Shown here piece after piece: positions 43,669 through 52,066 of a stretch of 64,000 nt of DNA; positions within the stretch are counted from its first letter, which is position 1, and every line of letters begins with the position of its first letter. Source of the stretch: an uncultured Eisenbergiella sp. (GTDB taxonomy: Bacteria > Bacillota > Clostridia > Lachnospirales > Lachnospiraceae); contig CANQUI010000002.1 in the NCBI GenBank assembly GCA_947626995.1, positions 40,141 through 104,140 of the forward strand. The letters run 5' to 3'. Under the pieces are notes generated by a model, which was not told the DNA's origin, searched no databases, and was given only the letters and a program-made list of their open reading frames with translations. Both the position numbers and the translations under genes were made by a program.

Positions 43669-44451
43669 ATGATCGTTTTTTTCGACATTGACGGAACGCT
43701 GGTGTCCAGCGACGAAAGATACTGGATTCCCCAAAGTGCGGTGGAGGCGATTCGGGCGGCGAGAAAGAAAGGCCATCTGATGTATCTTAACACCGGCAGG
43801 GCCATGGTGGACATTGAAGACCGGATCCGACAGATCGGATTTGACGGATACGCCTGCAGCTGCGGCGCCTATATCAGATGCGGGCAGGAGCTGCTGCTGA
43901 ACCGGATCGTGCCTCCTGAGCGCTGCCGCCGGATCGCGCAGTTGGTTCTGGAATGTGATATGACGCCGGTCTATGAACGCTTTGACACCTTTTTTGTGGA
44001 CGCCCGCGTCCGAATGGTGCCCTGCTTTTTGCCGGTGATGAAAGCCTACGAACAACGGGGAAAGTTTTTCACAAAAGATGTGAGCGATCCGGATTTTTCC
44101 TTTCACAATTTTGTGGTCTGGTATGATGAAAAGAGCGATGTGGGACGCTTTACAAAAGAGATTGGCGAAACGTTCGACTGCATCCCTCACGGGACAGAAG
44201 TGTTGGAAATGACGGAAAAGGGCTGCTCCAAGGCCAGCGCGATTGCGCAGATCTGCGCCTATCACGGCATCTCAACCCGGGACGCCGTGGCCATCGGGGA
44301 CAGCATGAACGACGCGCCCATGCTGCGGGCGGTGAAAAACAGCGTGGCCATGGGCAACAGCCCGCTGCAGGTCAGGCAGCTGTCCTCTTTTGTGACAAAA
44401 GGGCTATATGAGGACGGGATTGCCTACGCGCTTTCCCATTTCGGTCTGTAG
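43669..44451 (+). CDS. Cof-type HAD-IIB phosphatase
   Basis: This 260-residue HAD hydrolase begins MIVFFDIDGTLVSSDER (nucleophile Asp and general acid). The type IIB cap is in the middle, and GCSKASAIAQICAYHGI followed by AIGDSMNDAPMLRAV (motif III/IV region, about 204-222) lie near the C-terminus. Cof-type enzymes dephosphorylate sugar phosphates or cofactor precursors such as flavin intermediates. It lies 17 nt after ribU, so a link to FMN or riboflavin handling is conceivable, though these enzymes are promiscuous. The ribosome site GACGGAGGAAGC precedes the ATG. The terminator at 44456 closes the unit. Confidence 0.9.
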   Translation: MIVFFDIDGTLVSSDERYWIPQSAVEAIRAARKKGHLMYLNTGRAMVDIEDRIRQIGFDGYACSCGAYIRCGQELLLNRIVPPERCRRIAQLVLECDMTPVYERFDTFFVDARVRMVPCFLPVMKAYEQRGKFFTKDVSDPDFSFHNFVVWYDEKSDVGRFTKEIGETFDCIPHGTEVLEMTEKGCSKASAIAQICAYHGISTRDAVAIGDSMNDAPMLRAVKNSVAMGNSPLQVRQLSSFVTKGLYEDGIAYALSHFGL

Positions 44452-44455
44452 ATAT

Positions 44456-44495
44456 AAAGGGATATTCCAAAAGCATGTAATGGAATATCCCTTTT
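44456..44495 (+). terminator. Terminator after the HAD gene
   Basis: AAAGGGATATTCCA pairs with TGGAATATCCCTTT around an 11-nt loop. Confidence 0.93.
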
Positions 44496-44517
44496 CACAT
44501 AAAAAATATATAAAGAA

Positions 44518-44560
44518 TTAGCACTCACCTCTTGACGTGGCTAACAACTAATGCTATAGT
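44518..44560 (+). promoter_or_regulatory. clpB promoter with degenerate CIRCE operator
   Basis: TTGACG (44532-44537) and TATAGT (44555-44560) are 17 bp apart. Over the -35 lies TTAGCACTC-N9-CGTGGCTAA, a CIRCE element with a perfect left half and five of nine matching bases in the right half, at the exact N9 spacing. This suggests HrcA control of clpB. No CtsR direct repeat is visible. Confidence 0.75.
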
Positions 44561-44614
44561 AGCACTAGAAGCAAGTTGTTATACATGAGATAGAACAGAC
44601 AAGGAGGGAGTCGT

Positions 44615-47215
44615 ATGAATATTTCCAAATTTACGCAGAAATCCGTGGAAGCCGTTCAGGGATGCGAAAAGCTGGCCTATGAGTACGGCAATCAGGAGAT
44701 CGAGCAGGAGCACCTGCTGTACAGCCTTTTGACCATAGAAGACAGCCTGATCCTGAAGCTGATCGAGAAAATGGAGATTCAGAAAGAACATTTTACAGAC
44801 CGGGCAAGGCAGGCGGTGGAAAAACGCGTGAAGGTTTCCGGGGGACAGGTTTATATCGGGAAGAATCTGAATCAGGTTTTACTGGCCGCGGAGGACGAGG
44901 CGAAACAGATGGGAGACGAGTATGTGTCCGTGGAGCATCTGTTTTTGTCCATGCTGGCGCATCCGAACCGGGAGATTGCGCAGATTCTGAAGGAATACGG
45001 GATCACCCGGGAACGCTTCCTGCAGGCCCTTTCTTCGGTGCGCGGAAACCAGCGGGTGACCAGCGATAATCCCGAAGCGACGTATGATACGCTGGAAAAA
45101 TACGGGCAGGATCTGGTGGAACGGGCCCGGGCGCAGAAGCTGGACCCGGTCATCGGCAGAGACGCGGAGATCCGCAATGTGATCCGCATCCTTTCCCGCA
45201 AGACAAAGAACAACCCCGTTTTGATCGGCGAACCCGGCGTGGGCAAGACCGCCGTGGTGGAAGGGCTGGCTCAGCGGATCGTGCGGGGGGACGTACCCCA
45301 GGGGCTAAAGGATAAGAAAATTTTTTCTCTGGATATGGGAGCGCTGGTGGCGGGCGCCAAATACCGCGGCGAGTTTGAGGAACGCTTAAAGGCCGTGCTG
45401 GAGGATGTCAAAAAGAGCGAAGGGCAGATTATTTTGTTCATTGACGAACTGCATACCATCGTGGGCGCGGGCAAAACCGACGGCGCCATGGACGCGGGCA
45501 ATCTGCTCAAACCCATGCTGGCCAGAGGGGAGCTGCACTGCGTAGGCGCCACTACGCTGGACGAATACCGCAAATACATTGAGAAGGACGCGGCGCTGGA
45601 ACGGCGTTTCCAGCCGGTCATGGTGGAGGAGCCGACGGTGGAGGACACCATTTCCATCCTGCGCGGCCTCAAGGAACGGTATGAGGTTTATCATGGCGTA
45701 AAGATTCTGGACAACGCGCTGGTCAGTGCGGCCACGCTGTCCCATCGTTACATTTCCGACCGTTTCCTGCCGGATAAGGCCATTGATCTGGTGGACGAGG
45801 CCTGCGCGCTGATCAAGACGGAACTGGATTCTATGCCCACCGAGCTGGATGAACTGCAGCGAAAGGTGATGCAGTTGGAGATCGAGGAGGCGGCGCTCAA
45901 AAAAGAAGAAGATCATTTGAGCCGGGAGCGGCTGGAAGCGCTGCAGAAGGAGCTGGCGGAACTAAAGACGGAATTGGATAACCGAAAGGCCCAGTGGAAT
46001 AACGAAAAGGCGGGCGTAGAGCGCCTTTCCAAACTGCGGGAAGAGATCGAGAGCATGAACAATGAGATTCAGATCGCCCAGCGGGAAGGAAATCTGGAAC
46101 GGGCCGCCGAACTTTCCTACGGAAAACTGCCGTCTTTGAGAAAACAGCTGGAGGAAGAAGAGGAAAAGGTAAAAAAGGAAGATTTCTCTCTGGTACATGA
46201 AGCGGTGACCGACGAGGAGATCGCCCGCATCATCTCCCGCTGGACCGGGATCCCGGTGGCAAAGCTGACGGAGAGCGAGCGCAATAAGACGCTGCATCTG
46301 GACGAGGAACTTCATAAACGGGTCATCGGCCAGGACGAGGGCGTCACCAAAGTGACGGAGGCCATCATCCGTTCCAAGGCCGGCATCAAGGATCCGGATA
46401 AGCCCATCGGTTCGTTCCTGTTTCTGGGGCCTACGGGCGTGGGAAAGACGGAGCTTGCCAAGGCGCTGGCGGCGGCCCTGTTTGATGACGAAAATAATAT
46501 GGTGCGAATCGACATGAGCGAATATATGGAAAAATTCGCCGTGTCCCGGCTGATTGGAGCGCCTCCCGGATATGTGGGTTACGAGGAGGGCGGACAGCTG
46601 ACCGAGGCGGTGCGCAGAAAGCCCTACTGCGTGGTGCTTTTTGATGAAATTGAAAAGGCGCATCCGGATGTGTTCAACGTGCTTTTACAGGTGCTGGACG
46701 ACGGGCGGATCACCGATTCCCAGGGAAGGACGGTGGATTTTAAGAACATCATTCTGATCATGACCTCCAACATCGGCGCGCAGTATCTGCTGGACGGCAT
46801 CGAAAGCGACGGCACCATCCGTCCGGAGGCGGAGGAACTGGTGAAAAACGATCTGCGCAACCATTTCCGGCCGGAGTTTTTAAACCGCCTGGACGAGACG
46901 ATCCTGTTCAAACCGCTGACCCGGGAGGATATCGCCGGCATCGTGCATCTGATTGTGGACGATCTGAACCGCCGTCTGGAGGAGCGTCAGCTTACCATAG
47001 AGCTCTCGCCCGAGGCGGAGCAGTTTATTGTGGAAAACGCCTACGATCCCGTCTATGGGGCGCGGCCGCTGAAACGCTATATTCAAAAGCATGTGGAAAC
47101 GCTTTGCGCGAAGCTGATCCTGGAAGACCGGGTGCAGATGGGCGACGTGATCCGAATCGACGTAACAGACAACGCGCTCACGGCGGCGCGAAAGGAAGAA
47201 AAGAATCCGGACTGA
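44615..47215 (+). CDS. clpB: ATP-dependent disaggregase ClpB
   Basis: This 866-residue protein is a full-length ClpB. It has the N domain ([30 protein letters not shown]), the first AAA+ module ([18 protein letters not shown]), a middle coiled-coil M domain (about residues 405-520, which separates ClpB from ClpC) and the second AAA+ module ([19 protein letters not shown], with [26 protein letters not shown]). With DnaK it dissolves aggregated proteins. The ribosome site AAGGAGGGAG precedes the ATG. The CIRCE-like operator upstream suggests HrcA control, whereas many Firmicutes use CtsR. Confidence 0.97.
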   Translation: MNISKFTQKSVEAVQGCEKLAYEYGNQEIEQEHLLYSLLTIEDSLILKLIEKMEIQKEHFTDRARQAVEKRVKVSGGQVYIGKNLNQVLLAAEDEAKQMGDEYVSVEHLFLSMLAHPNREIAQILKEYGITRERFLQALSSVRGNQRVTSDNPEATYDTLEKYGQDLVERARAQKLDPVIGRDAEIRNVIRILSRKTKNNPVLIGEPGVGKTAVVEGLAQRIVRGDVPQGLKDKKIFSLDMGALVAGAKYRGEFEERLKAVLEDVKKSEGQIILFIDELHTIVGAGKTDGAMDAGNLLKPMLARGELHCVGATTLDEYRKYIEKDAALERRFQPVMVEEPTVEDTISILRGLKERYEVYHGVKILDNALVSAATLSHRYISDRFLPDKAIDLVDEACALIKTELDSMPTELDELQRKVMQLEIEEAALKKEEDHLSRERLEALQKELAELKTELDNRKAQWNNEKAGVERLSKLREEIESMNNEIQIAQREGNLERAAELSYGKLPSLRKQLEEEEEKVKKEDFSLVHEAVTDEEIARIISRWTGIPVAKLTESERNKTLHLDEELHKRVIGQDEGVTKVTEAIIRSKAGIKDPDKPIGSFLFLGPTGVGKTELAKALAAALFDDENNMVRIDMSEYMEKFAVSRLIGAPPGYVGYEEGGQLTEAVRRKPYCVVLFDEIEKAHPDVFNVLLQVLDDGRITDSQGRTVDFKNIILIMTSNIGAQYLLDGIESDGTIRPEAEELVKNDLRNHFRPEFLNRLDETILFKPLTREDIAGIVHLIVDDLNRRLEERQLTIELSPEAEQFIVENAYDPVYGARPLKRYIQKHVETLCAKLILEDRVQMGDVIRIDVTDNALTAARKEEKNPD

Positions 47216-47290
47216 CAGAAGCTTTGGCGGCTGTAAAATAGGGTAAAAAAGGCGGGCATACGCCGACAAAACAGATTCATCATATTTGGG

Positions 47291-47325
47291 ACTGCGGCAT
47301 GATTTTTGTCATGCCGCAGTTTTGT
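47291..47325 (+). terminator. Terminator downstream of clpB
   Basis: ACTGCGGCATGA pairs with TCATGCCGCAGT around a short loop and is followed by TTTGTC. Confidence 0.85.
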
Positions 47326-47345
47326 CATTTGCCGATCAGGAGCTG

Positions 47346-47374
47346 TTGTGGGAGAAAAAAATTCGTGGTATACT
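47346..47374 (+). promoter_or_regulatory. Promoter of the DUF4250/ASKHA unit
   Basis: TTGTGG (47346-47351) and TATACT (47369-47374) have 17-bp spacing, 47 bp before the DUF4250 start. Confidence 0.65.
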
Positions 47375-47421
47375 TTTGGTATCAAAAAGGACGTCCCGAT
47401 ACAGACAGAACGGAGGGAAAA

Positions 47422-47595
47422 ATGATACCACAGGATCCGGTCATGCTGCTTAGCTTTATCAATCTGAAGCTGCGGGATTATTATCCCAGCCTGCAGGAGT
47501 GCTGCGACAGCCTTTCCATCGACCCCAGGGAACTGACGCAAAAGCTTCTGACAATAGGATATCAATACGATGAAACGAGAAATCAGTTTGTCTGA
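47422..47595 (+). CDS. DUF4250 domain protein
   Basis: This 57-residue protein (MIPQDPVMLLSFINLKLRDYYPSL...) matches the DUF4250 pattern, a small helical domain found in many Firmicutes; the function is unknown. The ORF track starts at 47299, inside the terminator region; the ATG at 47422 has ACGGAGGG upstream and gives the normal family length. The last 26 bases overlap the start of the ASKHA gene in another frame, so the two are probably translationally coupled. Confidence 0.87.
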   Translation: MIPQDPVMLLSFINLKLRDYYPSLQECCDSLSIDPRELTQKLLTIGYQYDETRNQFV

Positions 47596-48970
47596 CGTGC
47601 GCCTGGAGGCGCAGCCGGAGCGGTCTGTGTTAGAGGCCCTGGAAAAACTGGGTATCTTTATGCCGGGAGGCTGTCATGGCGCGGGTCTGTGCGGAAAGTG
47701 TAAAATACGGTACCTGACGCCGGCGCCGGCGCCCACCGCAATAGAGCGGAGGCTGTTTTCGCCCCGGCAGCTGCGGCAGGGATTCCGGCTGGCCTGTCTG
47801 CACCGGGCAGAGCGGGCGTGTCGGGTGGAAGTCGCATTTTTAGAACTTCCGGAGGAAAAAATCCTGACCGTTTCCCATACGGCGCCTTTGCAGGAAACAG
47901 CGCGGGAAAAAACCGGTTGGTGCATCGTGGTGGATCTGGGCACCACCACCATCGCCATGCAGGCCAGAAATCTGGCCGACGGAGAGGTGTTGGCGACGCA
48001 GACGGCCATGAATCCCCAGCGCCGGTTCGGCAGCGATGTGGTATCGCGGATGGATGCCGCGCTGTCGGGACATGCCAAGGAGCTTCAGCGCTGCGTGCAG
48101 ACCGTTTTGGAAGAGGGCGTTCAACAACTGGCCCGGCAGGCGGGACCGGATGGGCTGCAGGGAATCTATGTGGCGGGCAATACGGTGATGGCGCATTTGC
48201 TGGCCGGGCTGCCGGTGGATGGGCTGAGCCGTTATCCGTTCTGCCCGGAGACGCTTTCGGAACAGCGGATCCAAATCGGCGGGTACACGGCGTTTCTGCT
48301 TCCGGGGATCTCTGCCTTTGTGGGGGCGGATCTCTTGGCGGGCGTGCTGGCCTGTGGGATGCAAAGACGGGAGGAGATCAGCCTGCTGATTGACCTTGGG
48401 ACCAACGGAGAGATGGTGCTGGGCAACCGGGAGAAACTGCTGTGCACCGCCACAGCGGCGGGACCGGCTTTTGAAGGAAGATCCGACAGCGCGGCGTTTG
48501 GAACGGATCTGATCGCAGGGATCGCGGAGCTGCTGCGGCAGGGCAGAGTGGACCGGACCGGACTGTTGGGCGACGCCTGGTTTGAGACGGGCGCTTTGTG
48601 CCGGGAAGGAAAGATCCGGATTACCCAGGAGGATATCCGGGCCGTGCAGATGGCCAAGGCCGCCGTATATGCGGGAATCTGCGTCCTGCTCCGCGAGTAT
48701 GGGATCGGCCTTTCCGAGATTTCCGCGGTCTGGCTGGCCGGCGGATTCGGATATGCGCTGGACGCAGACAGCGCGGCGCAAATCGGCCTGTTTCCCCGGG
48801 AACTGACCGGACGGGTGCGGGCGGTGGGCAATACTTCTCTGGAGGGCGCTTATTGTTACGGCCGCGGCCAAAAGGACCAGGCGGACGCCGTTCGCCGGAT
48901 CAGCCGGGCGGTCAATCTGGCGCAGGATCCGGCATTTGAACCCCTTTATCTGGAACACCTGAATTTTTGA
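47570..48970 (+). CDS. Ferredoxin-ASKHA protein (corrinoid-activating type)
   Basis: This 466-residue protein has an N-terminal [2Fe-2S] ferredoxin domain (PGGCHGAGLCGKCKIRYL, with a further Cys in RLACLHR). An ASKHA ATPase domain follows (VVDLGTTTIAMQAR near residue 123; LIDLGTNGEMVLGN near 272; LAGGFGYALDADSA near 386). This build is that of RACo/RamA-type reductive activators, which restore Co(I) in corrinoid proteins using ATP. No corrinoid protein or methyltransferase is nearby, so the partner is unknown. The ATG overlaps DUF4250 by 26 bases. The length is shorter than some RACo proteins, which have an added linker domain. Confidence 0.85.
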   Translation: MKREISLSDVRLEAQPERSVLEALEKLGIFMPGGCHGAGLCGKCKIRYLTPAPAPTAIERRLFSPRQLRQGFRLACLHRAERACRVEVAFLELPEEKILTVSHTAPLQETAREKTGWCIVVDLGTTTIAMQARNLADGEVLATQTAMNPQRRFGSDVVSRMDAALSGHAKELQRCVQTVLEEGVQQLARQAGPDGLQGIYVAGNTVMAHLLAGLPVDGLSRYPFCPETLSEQRIQIGGYTAFLLPGISAFVGADLLAGVLACGMQRREEISLLIDLGTNGEMVLGNREKLLCTATAAGPAFEGRSDSAAFGTDLIAGIAELLRQGRVDRTGLLGDAWFETGALCREGKIRITQEDIRAVQMAKAAVYAGICVLLREYGIGLSEISAVWLAGGFGYALDADSAAQIGLFPRELTGRVRAVGNTSLEGAYCYGRGQKDQADAVRRISRAVNLAQDPAFEPLYLEHLNF

Positions 48971-48991
48971 ATAAAATTTTGAAACTCTCCC

Positions 48992-49022
48992 TTGACCCTC
49001 CCCTTGGTGGAAGGTGTATGTT
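48992..49022 (+). promoter_or_regulatory. MerR-type promoter with 19-bp spacer
   Basis: TTGACC (48992-48997) and TATGTT (49017-49022) are 19 bp apart, the stretched spacing of MerR-activated promoters. The dyad ACCCTCC-N7-GGAAGGT occupies the spacer. The ORF-track start at 48992 is this -35 element, not a start codon. Confidence 0.87.
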
Positions 49023-49090
49023 CCTGTTACAGACGCGTCAAAAGATGCGAAAACGGTTCGGTTTTGCAGCGGAAAAGAAAGGGACGAAGC

Positions 49091-49741
49091 GTGAAGATCA
49101 ACGAAGTGGAAGGGCTGGTGGGGATCAGCAAAAAGAATATCCGTTTTTATGAAAAGGAAAATCTTTTGCATCCCAAGCGGAATCTGGAAAACGGATATCG
49201 GGATTACAGCGAAGAGGAGGTAGAGATCCTCAAACGGATCCGTCTTCTGCGCAGGCTGTCGATTCCCCTGGAGGAGATCCGAAAGCTTCTGGGCGGCGAG
49301 CTGGCTATGGAAAGCGTGTTGAAACGCCATATGATCGTCCTGAAAGAGCAGAGCGACAATCTTTTACAGGTGCAGGCCGCCTGCGCGCAGATCCTGGAGG
49401 CGCAGGAGCCGTTTTGGCAGATGGATGCGGATGCGTGGCTGAGAAAGCTGGATCAGATGGAAAAGGAGGGGATACGGCTTATGGATGTGAAACGACAGGA
49501 CCGGGTACAGAAAAAACGCGGTTCCCTGATCGCGGCGATGGTATTCTGCGTTCTGATGATCGCAGTGGAAGCCCTGTTTTTATGGGCTGTCCGGGCAGAT
49601 CCCGAAGCTGCGCCGCCATTTTTTGTTCTGGCGGTGTGCATTGCCGTTCCGGCGGTTTTTATCGTGGGAACGGTGATTGCCCTGGTACAGCGATTAAAAG
49701 AGATTGAAGGAGGAGAAGAAGATGCTGCTGCTCAATATTGA
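49091..49741 (+). CDS. MerR regulator with two C-terminal membrane helices
   Basis: This 216-residue protein begins at a GTG behind AAAGGGACGAAGC. Residues 1-70 are a MerR winged HTH (INEVEGLVGISKKNIRFYEKENLLHPKRNLENGYRDYSEEE) and 70-130 a helical dimerisation region. Instead of a soluble ligand domain, it ends in two predicted membrane spans (about 143-167 and 174-198) joined by a short loop (RADPEAAPP). The regulator should therefore be tethered to the membrane. It has its own MerR-type promoter, so autoregulation is likely, and its last 20 bases overlap ybjQ. The signal it senses is unknown. Confidence 0.88.
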   Translation: MKINEVEGLVGISKKNIRFYEKENLLHPKRNLENGYRDYSEEEVEILKRIRLLRRLSIPLEEIRKLLGGELAMESVLKRHMIVLKEQSDNLLQVQAACAQILEAQEPFWQMDADAWLRKLDQMEKEGIRLMDVKRQDRVQKKRGSLIAAMVFCVLMIAVEALFLWAVRADPEAAPPFFVLAVCIAVPAVFIVGTVIALVQRLKEIEGGEEDAAAQY

Positions 49742-50033
49742 TCATGTCCCCGGAAAGAACGTGGAAGCGATGGGGATCGTAAAAGGAAGCGTGGTTTACT
49801 CAAAAAACTTTGGCAAGGATTTTATGGCGGCGGTAAAAACGCTGGTGGGCGGTGAGATCGTGGATTATACCAGGATGCTTAACGAGGCCAGGGGAATGGC
49901 CACGAAGCGGATGGCGGATGAGGCCGAGGAGATGGGCGCGGACGCCGTGCTTAACGTTCGTTATGCCACTTCTTCGGTCATGCAGGGGGCCGCGGAGTGC
50001 ATTGCCTATGGGACAGCCGTCCGGTTTTTGTAA
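49722..50033 (+). CDS. YbjQ-family protein (DUF74)
   Basis: This 103-residue protein has the YbjQ pattern: MLLLNIDHVPGKNVEAMGIVKGSVVYSKNFGKDFMAAVKTLVGGEIVDYTRMLNEAR and MGADAVLNVRYATSSVM. Members form pentamers and are often annotated as heavy-metal-binding, but the role is not settled. The start is the ATG at 49722 behind AAGGAGGAGAAG, inside the end of the merR-like gene; the ORF-track start at 49704 lies upstream of that ribosome site. Translational coupling with the membrane MerR suggests that both serve the same response, perhaps to metals or membrane stress. Confidence 0.9.
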   Translation: MLLLNIDHVPGKNVEAMGIVKGSVVYSKNFGKDFMAAVKTLVGGEIVDYTRMLNEARGMATKRMADEAEEMGADAVLNVRYATSSVMQGAAECIAYGTAVRFL

Positions 50034-50100
50034 CGGCGTCCTTTTGCGCTGTCAAACGGTACCATAACAACTGTCGTAACGTGGGAAAAGGAGGTATGGA

Positions 50101-51042
50101 ATGAAACTGGTGATTCTGGAACCGCTGGGCGTAGAGGAGCAAAAACTCCTTTCCCTAGCGCAAAAAACATTGGGGGACAGAGTAGAGATCGTCTATTATG
50201 ACACACGAAAAACAGATACCGACACGCTTGTCATGCGTGCGAAGGACGCGGATATCCTTGTATTTTCCAATCTCCCCTTTCCCAAAGAGGTGCTGGAGCA
50301 TTGTCTCAAACTGAAAATGATTTCGGTGGCGTTTACGGGCGTGGATCATGTGGCGATGGATGCCTGCAGGCAGCGCGGGATTCTCGTCTGTAACTGTGCG
50401 GGCTATTCCAATACCGCGGTTTCCGAGCTGGTGATCGGCCTGGCGCTGAGTCTGTACCGAAACGTGATTGCCTGCAACGAGGCGGTACGGCAGGAGAAGG
50501 ACAAGACCGGGCTGATCGGCCTGGAGCTGGAAGGAAAGAAGTTCGGCGTGATCGGCCTGGGGGCCATCGGCAGCCGGACCGCCGCCCTGGCGGGGGCGTT
50601 TGGCTGTCAGGTGTACGCCTGCAACAGAAGCCCCAGACATCCCTCCGGCGTGACCATGACGGATCTGGATACGCTCTTAAAAACCTGTGACATCGTCTCT
50701 TTGCACGTTCCGCTCAACGAAAGCACCCGAGGGCTGATCGGCGCCCGGGAGCTTTCGTTGATGAAACCGGACGCCATATTGATTAATACGGCCCGGGGGC
50801 CCGTGGTAAACAGCCGGGCCCTGGCGGATGCGCTGACACAAAAGCGGCTGGGCGGCGCGGCGGTGGATGTGTTTGAAACCGAACCACCGATTGACCGGCA
50901 GCATCCGCTTTTGCACTGTCCCAACCTGATCGCTACCCCTCATGTGGCCTTTGCCACAAAGGAGGCGCTTTACAAACGGGCCGTTCTGGTGTTTGAGAAC
51001 GTCAGAAAATATCTGGACGGGCAGCCGCAGAATATCGTTTAA
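50101..51042 (+). CDS. D-isomer 2-hydroxyacid dehydrogenase
   Basis: This 313-residue protein is a D-2-hydroxyacid dehydrogenase. It has the NAD-binding motif GVIGLGAIGSRTAALAGAFG (near 150), LHVPLNESTRGLIGARELSLMKPDAILINTARGPVVNSRAL (substrate Arg), VDVFETEPP (Glu) and LIATPHVAFAT (catalytic His, near 281). The substrate could be a 2-keto acid, glyoxylate/hydroxypyruvate or phosphoglycerate; the sequence does not decide. The ATG has a strong AAAGGAGG site. It stands between ybjQ and a polysaccharide deacetylase without an obvious partner. Confidence 0.9.
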   Translation: MKLVILEPLGVEEQKLLSLAQKTLGDRVEIVYYDTRKTDTDTLVMRAKDADILVFSNLPFPKEVLEHCLKLKMISVAFTGVDHVAMDACRQRGILVCNCAGYSNTAVSELVIGLALSLYRNVIACNEAVRQEKDKTGLIGLELEGKKFGVIGLGAIGSRTAALAGAFGCQVYACNRSPRHPSGVTMTDLDTLLKTCDIVSLHVPLNESTRGLIGARELSLMKPDAILINTARGPVVNSRALADALTQKRLGGAAVDVFETEPPIDRQHPLLHCPNLIATPHVAFATKEALYKRAVLVFENVRKYLDGQPQNIV

Positions 51043-51104
51043 AGCAGGCGCGCGCTTTGCTTCATCATCTCCGGCGATTTGACATATCATGATAGAAAGA
51101 GAAT

Positions 51105-51830
51105 ATGGCAGGGCGCGCGATGAGAAGGGAAAACAGAAATACGCTGATTCAGGCGGCATCGCTTTTGCTTTTGGCGCTGATGGTTTGGAGCGCCGGCAAA
51201 ACGCATGCCGTTTTTTTTGTCAGGGACGCGGCGGCAGATGCGGGCGCTTCCATTCTACAGCAGGAAAACAGGGACCGCAGACGGATCTGCCTTTCCTTCG
51301 ACGACGGGCCGGATCCGCGTTATACGCCGCAGCTTTTGGACGGCCTGGCAAAGAGGGGAGTGAAGGCCAGCTTTTTTCTGACCGGGAAAAATGCGGAAAA
51401 ATATCCCGATCTGGTAAAACGCCTGCATGAAGAGGGGCACCTGATCGGCAACCATACCTACAGTCACATGCAGCTGACCCGCAATAACCGGGAAAGCTTT
51501 AAGCAGGAGCTGATCCGGACAAACCGGATCATAGAGGAAATTACCGGAGAGGAGGTCGTATACGTACGGCCTCCTTACGGCTGTTGGGACAAAAGCTTCG
51601 AGGAGGAACTGAATATGTTCCCCGTGCTGTGGAACATCGATCCGCTGGACTGGAGCTGCAAGGACGCGTCCAACATTGTCAAGCGCGTGGTTTCCCGGGC
51701 GAAGGATAACGCCATCATCCTGATGCACGACGAATATCCTTCCACGGTGACGGCGGCGCTGCAGATCGTGGACCGGCTGCAGGAGGAAGGATACGAATTT
51801 GTCACGGTGGAGGAAATTCTGTTTGAATGA
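51105..51830 (+). CDS. Polysaccharide deacetylase (NodB domain)
   Basis: This 241-residue protein has an N-terminal membrane anchor or signal (residues 15-35) and a NodB carbohydrate esterase 4 domain. The motifs are LSFDDGPDPRYT (catalytic Asp and metal Asp), HTYSHMQL (metal His pair), RPPYGCWD, WNIDPLDW and ILMHDEYP. Such enzymes remove acetyl groups from N-acetylated sugars such as peptidoglycan GlcNAc or MurNAc, giving resistance to lysozyme. It would act on the cell wall outside the membrane. The start is the ATG at 51105 (AGAAAGAGAAT upstream) or the ATG at 51120 (MRRENRNTL). Confidence 0.92.
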   Translation: MAGRAMRRENRNTLIQAASLLLLALMVWSAGKTHAVFFVRDAAADAGASILQQENRDRRRICLSFDDGPDPRYTPQLLDGLAKRGVKASFFLTGKNAEKYPDLVKRLHEEGHLIGNHTYSHMQLTRNNRESFKQELIRTNRIIEEITGEEVVYVRPPYGCWDKSFEEELNMFPVLWNIDPLDWSCKDASNIVKRVVSRAKDNAIILMHDEYPSTVTAALQIVDRLQEEGYEFVTVEEILFE

Positions 51831-51951
51831 ACGTCTCTTTGGCGGCCGTCCGGGATCCGAAACAGAAAAGCTTCGGGGAAAAAAGACGGATTTTTTTTGT
51901 GAAAAGTCCATAAGGAAAGAGACAGAAAGTATATATTTTATCTGTTTATCG

Positions 51952-51980
51952 TTGACTTTAACAGGGTGGAATTATAAAAT
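51952..51980 (+). promoter_or_regulatory. Promoter of the large surface protein
   Basis: TTGACT (51952-51957) and TAAAAT (51975-51980) are 17 bp apart. A leader of about 80 nt follows, with a small CCCGC/GCGGG hairpin. Confidence 0.75.
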
Positions 51981-52066
51981 GATGATAAAAGCAGCAATTT
52001 TTGAATTTACAACGAAGCATATCTCCCGCCCATGCGGCGCGGGTTCCCTAGAAGGAGTAAAAGAGA

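Noticed and set aside
48992-49090. Upstream start of the MerR ORF
   Set aside because: The proposed start codon is the TTG of the -35 element; the HTH begins at the GTG at 49091 with a ribosome site.
47840-49330. A 496-codon minus-strand ORF
   Set aside because: It is antisense to the ASKHA gene and runs across the MerR promoter, with no ribosome site.
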